From the NCBI GenBank assembly GCA_029378245.1, contig JARKIF010000048.1:124001-188000 (forward strand): 64,000 nt of DNA, in the 5' to 3' direction. Position 1 is the first letter of the stretch. The number at the start of each line of letters is the position of its first letter. Of this stretch, positions 42,427 through 52,639 are shown piece by piece. Source of the stretch: Roridomyces roridus. Taxonomy: Eukaryota; Basidiomycota; Agaricomycetes; Agaricales; Mycenaceae. The notes under the pieces were generated by a model. The model was not told the origin of the DNA, made no database searches, and saw only the letters and a list, made by a program, of their open reading frames with translations. The translations under genes and the position numbers were made by a program.

Positions 42427-45400
42427 ATGCGTACACGTTCAAAGAACCGCGTCGAGGCCGAGGATGCTGCCCCCGACCCTGTCCCTGTCCCCGAGCCTCA
42501 GCCCTCCAAGCCCAAACCTAAGCCCAAGCCCAAACCCGCGCCCGCCAAACCCAAGACGACGCCGGCTGCAAAGAAAGCAAATCCAAAAAAAGCAAAGCCG
42601 AAGAAGAAATCTGGCAGGGTGCATACTTGGCATACTCTCGCAGCAACAGCTGCTGAATCCTCATTTAGAAGTCCAAGGTTATGACACCCCTGACCAACGA
42701 CGAGGAAAATGAAGACATCATTGAGCCCATGCCCACTGCCCCGAACGTGGAGGCCACCAACGACGAGGAAGTTCCGAATCACGATGAAGAACCCATTCCT
42801 CCTCATCACGAAGACTTGGTTCTTGAAGTCCAAGCGCCTGACGATGTCAATGGCGATGTCGTTATGCAGGATGTGCCCGCGCCGCAGGTAAGATATTCAT
42901 TGATTTCGACTTGGACTGGCTGGTGCTAACCCATAATACAGATCAAAACCCCTAGCAGCCCTCGCACAACTACCCCTTCCCCTGCCGCACCCGTTGCTCA
43001 TCCCCGAGACCATGCCACTGACGAGGAACTCGTCTTCCACCAGCCTGAGTTGGAGGCGCCGGTTTCGCCATCCCCTCTCGAGGATTTCATGCTCCTTGGG
43101 CGGCACTCGCGTTCGCGTACCCCACTGTTCCTCTACGACGATGAGGATCATCTTCCTCTTCCCCAGCAATCACACGACGAAGATGTCCTGATGCGAGACG
43201 ACCAGGAGGACTTCCAGCCGCTTTTCGGGGGTGAGGAGGAGGAGGAGGAGGATCACACCCCTGACGCCCTCTCCAACTCTCAGAACGACCTCAACGACGA
43301 GGAGCATCATCTTCCTCTTCCCCAGCAATCACACGACCAGGAGGACTTGCAGCCACCTTTCGGGGGTGATGAGGAGGAGGAGGATGATCACACCCCCGAC
43401 GCCCTCGGCAACTTGCAGAACGAGACAAAATCTCCATCTCCAGCCGTGGCGCCCCTTCGTAAGCTTGACCTTACCATGCTTCGCTTCGGTGGCGGGAGGC
43501 GCATCCACTTTGCTGGCGCGTCCATTTTTGCCCCTCGACCCGCCTCCACCGTGGCACCTGTCTCCGCTGAGCATGATTCGGGTGATGACGGAGGCATGGA
43601 CGACTACGAGGAAGCAACAAAAGTGGAGCAGAGGGAATTTGAGAGGAAGCGTCGTGTTGACCCACACCTCACGCCTCAGGAGGAAGAGGATGAGATGGAC
43701 GAGGAGGAGTTTGAGCAGGAGGCCCGTCAAGATTTGGAGCTCAAGGGTACGAAAGGAAGGCAGCCGGAGACTGATGGGGCAGACGAGGAAGAGGAAGTCG
43801 CGCAGCACCAGGATGAGCCTGACGAGGATGAGCAGGATGGTGAAGCGCGTCGTCCTCACAAGTCGGGACCGGTGGACAAGGCTACACGGGCGGAGATCGA
43901 GGCCTTGAGAATCGAGGTCGCGGGTCGTGTCGACGCCATCGCAGAGCAAAGTGGCAAACCCCCGCAGACCATCTACAAGATCCTGTTTAACGCCACGGCC
44001 AAACCCCGAGCTCAGGGCGCGTGGAACGCGTGGCAACGTTGGGCTGCTGCCGAGGACGGCGGTAACATGCACTTCTGTAAGTGGCATTCGTCTCCCATGT
44101 GGCGCGCCGTGGCTAACTCGTGATAATATAGCTAGCAACGCAGAAGCTCGTGAGAAGTATGAAGACGATGTCGAAGCTGCTGGTCTGACCCGCAAGGATG
44201 CCAGCAACACCGCCCTCGTGTTTGAGAAGATGCCGTGGCTGCTCGAGTGGAACCAGGAGTTTACCGCGGCGCTCATCGACGAGCGTCAGCATAAAGTGTC
44301 TCACAAGCGCACCGTCCAATTCTTTGCGAAAGAGTTGGGCACCCTCGTACGTGTCTCCGTGTCTTGAGTGTCACATTTATTGAGGCGCGAATTTAGAGCC
44401 AGCGGGCTTGGGACGAGGGTCGTGTCCATGTCCTGGGTCATGTCATCTCTACCAAGGGTAACAGCAGATCCTTCGGTGCAAGTCCATTGGCCGTGCTGCT
44501 AAAGGAGAAAGAACCGGCCAAGGCTGCGCGTGCGACCTCGGATCTTGAAACAAAGCTTCGGTGCGTTGGCCTTCCCGTTTTGTTGGCTGGAATATGCGCC
44601 TGATCTGGAACCTCAGGATGTATGAGCTCGAGGCGGAAGAGAAGAGCGACATCGACGTGGCCAAGACCTACCACCGCCGCAAGCTCCAGTTCCCTAGCCT
44701 TCTCAGGCTTGAGGGTGTCACCGGTGATGCACTCCGGGATACTGGGCGAACCTTTTTAAAGGATGGATTGGTACTCGATATGAGTGAGTTACGTTGTCAT
44801 TCTGAGACCCATCTCTAACATTGCGACTGGTAGTTATGATCAAGCTAGAGCGCGGCGAGCTTTTGCCCGACCAGGCGCTCCAGCTCAGCCTGAAAATGCA
44901 GTGGAGCTCGTGGGCAGATTACGCATACACGAACCAAATCACCATGATCAACTACGACGACCTTTTGGCGCACAAGGGCGAGCATCCGAAGAAGGGCTTC
45001 AAGCCCACCTTCTCGCCAGACGTGCTCAATCGCATTCTGCCCGCGATGGAGGCGAGACATGGGATCGCAGAGGCCAGAGTGGAGAAGAAGAGGCGTCATC
45101 GACAAACGGGCGAGGACAGTTCTGATGAGGATGGGTCTGACGAGGATAGATCTGACGAGGACGGGTCTGGCGGGGAGGAGAAGCCCGATGAATCCGACTC
45201 GGATGACTCGGACGCGGAGAACGCGCCGAAGAAGAAGACCAAGAAGCCTCAGCGCGCGTCTGCCCAGCCCGAGGACGCTTTGCAGGTTGTCTCTTGGAGC
45301 GACGGTAACGGTTTCAATACCATCTGACTGCCCCATACTGACCATCCGTCAAGCTGACAGGAATGTACCGTTGGATCGCCAAGCTCGGATCCCACTCGTC

Positions 45401-45880
45401 ACCTCCCGCAGTGGCACGGCCCTCGTCCGAGTTGGAGATTCCAAGAAGTGGCTGGATGCGAAAAAGAAGCAATTGGAGCAAGAGAAGAAGGCGGCGGACA
45501 AGGCAGCCAAGAAGGAGGGTAAAACCTCCCGTGCTAAGCGCCAGCGGTCCATGTCACCGGACACGTCTCGCAAGCGCAGCCGGTCGAAGGAGGGAGAGCA
45601 GGAGGAGGAGGAGGAGGAGGAGGAGGAGGAGGAGGAGGAGGAGGAGGAGGAGCCGCAGAAGACGGAGTACACTTTCTGCTTCGTCTATGCGAACGGCAAG
45701 CGTAGTCGCTCGTTCAAGGGGACGCTTCACCAGGGTGATCACCCCGCTCGGGAAAGTACCATGCGCAGCGCGTTGCGGGCCTGGACAGGCGAGAAGTGGT
45801 CGAGAGTCTCGCTGGACTGTGCTCTTGGAGTGGCGCAGAAAGACTTGGAAAAATATAAAGACGCCAGGAGGGCATTGTAG
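42427..45880 (+). CDS. Acidic, lysine-rich nuclear protein of the KDZ element, family unknown
   Basis: Begins MRTRSKNRVEAEDAAPDPVP at 42427, with a histone-H1-like Lys/Pro/Ala run KPKPKPKPKPAPAKPKTTPA. Introns: one after GGC AGG near 42620-42668 restores frame into SKVMTPLTNDEEN; others lie near 42890, 44080, 44350, 44560, 44790 and 45330. A 38-residue acidic unit with HLPLPQQSHD and GGDEEEEDDHTPDAL is repeated twice at 43130-43400. The middle is more ordered: TRAEIEALRIEVAGRVDAIA, KPRAQGAWNAWQRWAA, EKMPWLLEWNQEFTAALI, and LSLKMQWSSWADYAY. A Glu run lies at 45603-45650 and the C-terminus reads TEYTFCFVYANGKRSRSFKG, SALRAWTGEKWSRVSLD. I know no family for it. DNA binding or a scaffold for the transposase is a guess. 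Confidence 0.65.
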
Positions 45881-46047
45881 ACGGGTACTACACGACGAAC
45901 TTGTACTTTCTTCCTTTACTATTGCATTACTTTCCTCTCCTCCATATTCCTTTTCGACTTGAGTCCAGTTTCTTCAGCATTCGTGCCACGCGGTCATCTG
46001 TCCCGAAATGGGAAATGCGCAATAATTCGGCGGACAATGTAAAAGGC

Positions 46048-46145
46048 AAGCAAATTGATGGCGCGCGTCGGGTATTGGACGAACAATTGGCCATGAAAGC
46101 AAATTGATGGCGCGCGTCGGGTAATTGGACGAACAATTGGCCATG
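46048..46145 (+). repeat. Tandem promoter duplication carrying GACGAACAATTGG
   Basis: Two copies of about 49 bases (GCAAATTGATGGCGCGCGTCGGGT-ATTGGACGAACAATTGGCCATGA); the motif is at 46078-46090 and 46128-46140. It lies 90-160 bases upstream of the cysteine-rich protein start, so it doubles the likely control site. Confidence 0.65.
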
Positions 46146-46236
46146 ATGGTGCACAGCGGTAAATTCGGAGGACAATGGCCCTCGAAAGGTGAGTATAAAG
46201 GTGAGGGTTCGCCCAGCTTCTGCATTAGCCCCCATA

Positions 46237-47171
46237 ATGCCTACTATGTTTGACCGACTGCCTGCACGCCACCTCTACGACATCGGCGCGACTCGACGAT
46301 CCGACGACCCTCTCGTCCCCGGCACCGCCATTCTCCTCAAGTCCGCGGAGGTGAGGGAGCAGGTGGCCCACCACATGACCCTGGACTGCCTCGAGTGTGG
46401 CCATCCCGTTGGCACGTTCGGCTGGGGTTGCTACGAGTGGCACACGGCCGACCCGTCCAAACTACGGCCCTCGTACCGCGAGTGCAGTGGATGTTTTGCC
46501 TGGAGTTTGAGCAATCCTGGCCGCAACAGCACTGGCACCAAGCCTGAGGTGTGTGTCTATATCATTCTTACCACGGTTTCTCACTCATCTTTCCAGTGTA
46601 CTTGCCCCCGTTGGGCTCTCGTCGGTCCAGAGCGTCCCACCGACTGCGCGCTGCACAACGGTGAGCCACAATCCATTCTGACCTCCTCGTCTCATTTCTA
46701 TAAATTAGTACCGCACATCGTTCAATGTGATATTGGCGTCACTGTCATTCAACGCAAGCTTGACTACGGGAACACTTTCTGGATCCTCGATCAGCGTCTC
46801 GATGCCGCATACGATGCATTCATCAAATTAGATTCTGCCGACCCACAGTACGACGCAGCCCGCGACACATATTACGCGATTCACGCCGAGGTTGGGCGCT
46901 TCCATAACACCCCTCATCATCTCTACACGCTGCGTACGTCTCGAACTCGCTTGTCTCATCTGTCTTTGACGCATCTTGATGTTTCCAGCCAAGGAATTCT
47001 TGAAGGCTGCCCGCGCTCCCAAGATTGACATGAGTGAGTGCCGTTCTTCAATCTGTAGTTCTCGGAGTTTGATTCTTCTTTTCAGAGAAGCGCCTCTTCT
47101 TTTCTCCCAAGGAGAAACCCATCGACTACCCCGAGGATGAATACTACCATGATACTGGTTTCCAATATTGA
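46237..47171 (+). CDS. Small cysteine-rich protein of the KDZ element, family unknown
   Basis: Five exons with clear GT-AG introns: 46237-46548, 46597 to about 46660, then exons resuming at VPHIVQCDIGV, at KEFLKAARAPKID and at KKRLFFSPKEK, ending at TGA 47169-47171. Starts MPTMFDRLPARHLYD. The N-terminal half has paired cysteines: LDCLECGHPVG, GC-YEW, RECSGCFAW, then CTCPRWAL and DCALHN. A zinc-binding fold is plausible. The rest is helical (FWILDQRLDAAYDAFIKL, YYAIHAEVGRFHN) and ends EDEYYHDTGFQY. It could assist transposition or excision, as second proteins do in other DNA transposons; unproven. Confidence 0.75.
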
Positions 47172-47242
47172 CGTCGTCTACGATTCTTTGTACTATTCCT
47201 TTTCCTGAAACTGTTTGACTTTTGAACTTGAATTGAATTGCG

Positions 47243-48823
47243 AGAGACTTTCCCAATTGGGGCAATAGCGGTTGTTATGGTCTTGATGTTTGGCTCAGCA
47301 CAGCATGCTGGATTGGGTAAGTCCGTCAGCACAGCAAACTAGAATAGATTTCAATAGACACGACGTTGGGTGTTTCGTATAGAAAGGGCTACCTGACTGT
47401 GTTTCTATTGAACTGGACTCCCACGAAACCTAAGAAGCTTGAAGAATGCTTTCAAGATATAGAATAGGGGAATGAAACGCGGACGCACCCGTCATCTGCA
47501 AGTTGGATGGCACGGACGCATCCGACTTTGAAGACTACCTGACGGACGCACCCGTGCTCAGGGAAATAAAAAGACCCCATGGACGGACACATCCGTTCAA
47601 CGTTTGAAAAAGATCGGATGCATCCATTCTTGTCTTTGCAACAACACGGACGCCTCCGTCCTGGTGTACCTCACCGCGGGTGCATCCGTTGAAATTTACA
47701 ACTTCAACGGATGCATCCGTCCCTCAGATGGTGTTGACCGGATGCATCCGTCCTTGAAATCTGTACCAGAGGCGGGTGCATCCGTCAAGATTTATGTTGG
47801 ATGACACGGACACGTCCGTCCAAGTTGTTCTGAATACGGCGGGTGCATCCGTTTCCATTTGGTTGAACAGGCGGGTGCATCCGTCCCCACTTGTCTCAAT
47901 GAAGCCGGGTGCATCCGTCTGCATTTCTTTGAATGGGACGGACGAGTCCGTCGACGTCATTTTGACCATGGCGGTTGCATCCGCCTCTATCTTCTCGAAC
48001 CAGACGGACCCATCCGCCAACATCCTGTTGAACCAGGCGGGTGAGCCCGCCTCAACGTTTTTGAACTGAACAAGGGGAGCCGCCTCCGCCCTGACCTGTT
48101 TTGAGAAAGGCGGGGTCATCCGTGGATATTCCATCAAGTACGTAGCAAGGGAGCGACGAATGTCATGAGCGGTTATTTAATTGGTGGTGATGAACACACT
48201 ACATACGACGTCGGGCTACATCAGCTATCAGATTCTTCGGCCAACTACTGGTGGGCTACTTCCTACCAGCCAGCCAACATACCGCGGTACGGTTGTCCGT
48301 GGTGTGGTTCACAAAAAAAAACATCATTCAGAACGTAGAATTGGTGCACTTGTGAGTAGTATGGAATAGCTATCAGCAATCATCAGGACTATTTGAATAA
48401 CAGACGGCCAGACGACCAGCCATCCATACCCCAAAGGCGGCGCTAAATAGCTGCTTTTCCCTCGAATTCTGCGCGCAAACCCATTTTTTCTCCCCGCGCT
48501 ACGCGCTCGACATGAACATACTGGGCGCGCGGAAACGGCGTCAAACGGGACCCAATATGCGGCCAGAAACCAATTTTTCGCTCCGCGCTACGCGCGGCAG
48601 CCGGATGCATCCGTCCACAGAAACAGCAGACCCGCCGGATGCACCCGCCCTGGTGCCCCACAAAAGCCCCGGACGCACCCGCCAACATGCCAGAAATACG
48701 GCGGATGCACCCGCCACGGATGTACCACGGTTGCGGTTAGTGCTCCCCGAGGCCCTTTGGGTAAGTCATTATTCGAAACCTAGACTAACCCAATACGGGG
48801 GTCATAGGTGTCTGCCTGAAGTG
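47243..48823 (-). repeat. Right terminal inverted repeat with palindromic subterminal array
   Basis: Reverse of 30139-31742 with small differences: a few substituted motif copies, short indels, and a poly-A run near 48316 where the left copy has none. It also carries about 24 motif copies, so the array is conserved at both ends. Confidence 0.9.
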
Positions 48824-49790
48824 CAGACGTATGCAGACTTGGAGGAATCTTTACTGGGCGTCCCTCAGAAGAGAGTCTCGACGTTGACCCTGCCCTACAA
48901 AGGCTCCTTGGCGCGGTTGAGATCATCCTGGGTGTAACGCCGTCGCTTGACTTTGGTCCACTGGAGTGCGCTACCGCACTGCAAACTATGAATCAATCGT
49001 AAGGGAACAGAGGACGCACTCACGAAAACACGCATTATTTCGAAAGAAATGGCAGTCAAACAGAAACTCCGCTCGAGGTCACCGTATTTCTTCGACAACA
49101 CCTCTCCGGGGTGCGGCGGCTCGCCTTTCACGGCGGTGACCTTCTCGTAGACAGCGTTCGGGACGGTCTTGAAGTCCGTCGGAATCTTGCGGGTCTCTCG
49201 AGCGTGAGCTCGGAGCACCTGCGCAGTTCAATGACATGGAGATAGGACGGGATAGTAGCCACTCACCACTTTCTTCCGGCCTCCAAAAACTCGGATTCGC
49301 AGTTCCGCCAAAGATCATCAAGGATCACCTCCTCGCTCTCCTGCGGGCTCTTTTCCATCCAGTCACCGTCAAAGTCATCCCAGGCGCAGCGCTGAGTAAG
49401 CTCGACGCTCAAATTGCTCTGCATCCTACAAAGGTCAGCAACCGTCGTGTGCATATTCGAGGCATACGTCTCGGAATCGAGTAGGATGTCAAACGAAGCT
49501 TCACGCTTTGTTGGATCGATGAACGAGGGTGGGTGGAAGCCTGTGTGTGAGATTTCCATGTCGGAACCGAAGAGTGTGGCTATATCATCCTCCCAGGCGG
49601 CGTTCCAGTCTTCGGAGTCAAGTCAGTGATACAGTGGCATGGCGACGAGAAAGAAAGCACCCCGTCCGAGTCGGGCAGACTCGGTCCCTGTAAATGCAGG
49701 CTTCTCGGGCGAGGCACCGTATCCAGCTGCAACCCAAACCTCGACCTGATCGTCCGACTCGGAGGCGCGGGCACGCTTGCGCCATCCCAT
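48824..49790 (-). pseudogene. MYND-finger gene, 5' half (split by the KDZ element)
   Basis: Start codon at 49790 (MGWRKRARASESDDQVEVWV). It continues with DWNAAWEDDIATLFGSDMEI, HTGFHPPSFIDPTKREASFD, CAWDDFDGDWMEKSPQESEE, EFLEAGRKW, then after an intron RKIPTDFKTVPNAVYEKVTA and LERSFCLTAISFEIMRVF, and after another LQCGSALQWTKVKRRR. It ends at the target duplication inside the codons for Y-V-C, the first MYND cysteine. In-frame stops relative to the paralogue occur near 49627 (after MPLYH) and near 48870 (after VETLF), so this copy is dead even apart from the insertion. Confidence 0.8.
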
Positions 49791-51083
49791 GGTGGTGCTG
49801 GTGGTGGTGAAAATTAAAAAGGTGATGGCGGATCACGGGACGATCATCCCGTATGATGTAAGCGCGATGACCTTGTTCTCGATCGACTCCAAATCGACTA
49901 TTAAAAATGCACAGAAGGATAAGTCAGGATAAATTAGACCCGCATGGTCCCTTTCGGAACGCGCCGGCTTGTAGCGTACAATACACCGGCCCATAATGCA
50001 CTGTGCTACACCATGCTTATTCACCCGTCGACGAGCTCGCCACTTTTAGGGCTGTAGATCTTCGGGCAACAAGCACAGCCATGAAAGAATTTACCGAGCT
50101 GCCCGTAGCATCCAACCCCACACTCAGCCTTAGAAGTGAAGTCGTTTCAAAAGAATTGCCTTTGTGAGGCTCGAGACAAGGTGCGGACCTCGACTCGAGC
50201 GAGGAGTTGGATAACGAACTCGGTGCGCACTCCGTGCATCCAATTCCACAATGTGCACAAAAGAAACCCTGAGGACTTTGACGCTACCAGAAAAAACGGG
50301 GAACTGCGGCAATATGTCCAGCCCTGCATTCGAACGAGGGCAAGAACAAGCTACTGTACATATACTTTGTCGGTTGAATGTACTTACTTGTTCGACCTCG
50401 GCATGAACGAAGATGCCCACTTGTGGTTGAAACATTCAACGCGAGGCTTCAGTTTGGAAACCAGATTCGCAAGAAGACTGTCTTGGAGCCCGGTTCGGCG
50501 ATTCCTCGGGCCTCCACGACGCCGAATCGCCCGAATCGCCGAAACCCCCGTCTCCGTCCGAGTTTTTCAAGTAACTCTCGGACACATTCTCGGGCTGAAC
50601 GTCCACTCTCTGGATACAATTCAAATTGACCATGAATGAGCAAGTCCGACTCACTCAGCGTCATCTTGATTGCTGCCGGTGAATTAGTGCCGTCTTTCGA
50701 ACCAACGTTCAGCGTGCATTGATTGGCGGCGGCCGACTCTTGACTGACTGACACCAGAGATGATTCAGAACGACGCCGCGCCGTGAGTACCTCGGCCTCA
50801 CTTTGAGAACAATAAAACTGTTCCCAAAGAGAATTTCACGATGCATAGGTAGATACAGTGTGCGCATTGAATAAATATGTGATATCATCTCGTCGTTGCG
50901 AAGAGTACACACTACAAGGCTCGCTGAGCCCGGGCACGACGTCGCGGCTTTAACATATCGGATGCACGAGTCTGCGAAGGAAGAGGAGTCAGCATGAGTC
51001 AAGGCGGGAGGGAGGGAAAACTCACATGTCGGACGTCGGCGCGTGTGTGATAGGTGGATAACACAACATCCATGACTTCACGT
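49791..51083. other. Duplicated spacer between MYND and bZIP genes (copy 1)
   Basis: Matches 58462-60831 in the other block (for example AAATTAAAAAGGTGATGGCGGATCACGGGA and TCTCGATCGACTCCAAATCGAC), except for about 1.17 kb present only in the second block. No gene seen. It probably holds both promoters or 3' ends. Confidence 0.6.
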
Positions 51084-51356
51084 TTAATCGCGTGTCGGGG
51101 GGAGAGGTGGAGTCAGCGTCGGGGGTGCTGTGCATTTCCGCAGGAGGTTGCTCAGCGTCAGCGCCTGAGTTTTCCAAGTCTCCTTCTCCTGCGTGAGGCG
51201 TTCGACGGCCTCCTCGAGCTGTTGCTGGTGCATCTGCTTGCGCTTGCGGCTCCGTCGAGCAGCGAGTGTGTTCTGCCGACGTTTGTACTCGATCTTCTCC
51301 TGATCGGTAGCGTTGGGAGCGAGGGGCTCCTCCGTCAGCTCGCCATGTGCGAGCAC
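51084..51356 (-). pseudogene. Truncated bZIP factor copy
   Basis: Encodes LTEEPLAPNATDQEKIEY, the basic region KRRQNTLAARRSRKRK and the zipper LEEAVERLTQEKETWK, nearly identical to residues 114-180 of the intact gene at 60832-61407. The first ~110 residues (activation region and start) are missing; homology stops near 51345. The C-terminus after NLLRK is also altered. The DNA-binding part is preserved, so if transcribed it could act as a dominant-negative fragment; this is speculation. Confidence 0.8.
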
Positions 51357-51419
51357 GAGGTGATCATGCCGGGATGCGCCATTCGTCTGCGGCGTACGGG
51401 CGTTGCGAGTTAGGTCGAG

Positions 51420-52630
51420 GTGAGCCGAGAGTCCTGCAGAGCATGTTTGGGACCATCAGGATCGCTCATGACTAGGCGCGCCCGTGTCCGAGAGCACACG
51501 CTGGAGACGGGTCTCCCGCTTGGCCCGGAGGAAGGGTACAGCAGACAAGTCGAGCATAGAAAGACGGGGAATGTGCAGCGGTAGAAAGAGTACGAAGATG
51601 GAGCCATAGTACACCGGCAGCAGTGCCAAACGACTCGCTTGTGACATCCAGGCACGCCTCCTCCACTTTACTGCCACGGGAGAAGGTCACCAACGAAGAC
51701 CCGTGCTTCTCCCCTAGTCGGATATGCACTGACGGCGCGCGTGGGTGGCAATGAAGGGAGGGGCGGGCGGGCGAGTCGGCCGTCCGTGTGCAGCGTGCAC
51801 GGATAGCCCAGATGTCACAAAAAGACGACTTGACGCGATCCTCGAGACATGGGTGGACCTTGCAAGTGAGACGGTCCAGGACACGACTCGAAAGCAGAGA
51901 GGGGGGAGGGCGAACGCTGAAGAGGAGTATCAAGATCACGAAGCGGCTGGGAGGGTAAAGGAACACACCTTCGTCGCTTATCGCAGTCTACGGCTCGCCA
52001 CGTCACAGGCCCAAGGACACGACACCGATCGGCGAGCGGGAGCGCAGCGATATCAGCCTCCCGTATCGGTCGTCCTGACCACCACCACCCGCCCGTACAT
52101 GAATCCCCACACCCGGCGTGCGCGGGTTCCAGATACCGGACAGGATAGATTCCCCATGCGCAAGGTATCTCCGCTATTGTCAGAAAACGACGGAAGCGCC
52201 GACTAAAGCAACGAGGTAGAGTGAATTGGGATGGACGAGGCCGAAGGGAGGATGAAGGCGATACGACGGGTAAGGTGCTGCGAGCATGGGAGAGGGCTTG
52301 CTGTGGTCTGAGTCAGAAAAACTTGGATCATAGGGTGTGCAGTGGCAGACGCACGGAGTTGTCGGTCCTCGTGCATGCATGTCGCTACCTCCAGCTTGCT
52401 GGCCTCCATTCGAGCTTGCATATGAGCACGATCCACGCATTGAGATCGAGCGCATCGCCGTCCGTCTTCCTCATCAGCCGATCGCGAGTGCCGCAGCCGT
52501 TGCCGCTGAGCATCTGCAGCGCACGATAGAGCGTGGAAAGCCAGTCGCAGCTGGGCGGAGGATGACGAGACGAGGACGAGCATGTAGATGAGCCTGAAGA
52601 TGCATCACAGGACCGCACCACGGTAAACGA
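51420..52630. other. No confident gene
   Basis: One minus-strand frame (51456-51677) has a hydrophobic stretch LLPVYYGSIFVLFLPLHI that could be a membrane helix, but no family, intron pattern or partner supports a gene. The rest shows nothing I can identify. Confidence 0.35.
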
Positions 52631-52639
52631 ACGTTCCGA

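Larger units (their letters stand above)
30139..48823. mobile_element. 18.7 kb KDZ-superfamily DNA transposon with accessory genes
   Basis: Flanked by a perfect 7 bp duplication CAGACGT (30132-30138 and 48824-48830). Ends begin CACTTCAGGCAGACACC on both sides. Inverted repeats of about 1.6 kb enclose four genes: a KDZ transposase and a KOW-like protein on the minus strand, an acidic protein and a cysteine-rich protein on the plus strand. The flanks are the two halves of one MYND gene, which proves the insertion. The inverted repeats differ by scattered substitutions and small indels, so the insertion is older than the LTR element. KDZ (Kyakuja-Dileera-Zisupton) transposases are known to be expanded in Agaricomycetes. 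I do not recognise this gene set as described. Confidence 0.9.

Noticed and set aside
45603..45650. Separate poly-Arg or poly-Leu protein frames
   Set aside because: These are shadow frames of a GAG repeat that codes a Glu run in the real gene.
30139..48823. TET/JBP dioxygenase as cargo of the KDZ element
   Set aside because: I looked for an HxD ... H ... R oxygenase pattern in the three extra genes and saw none.
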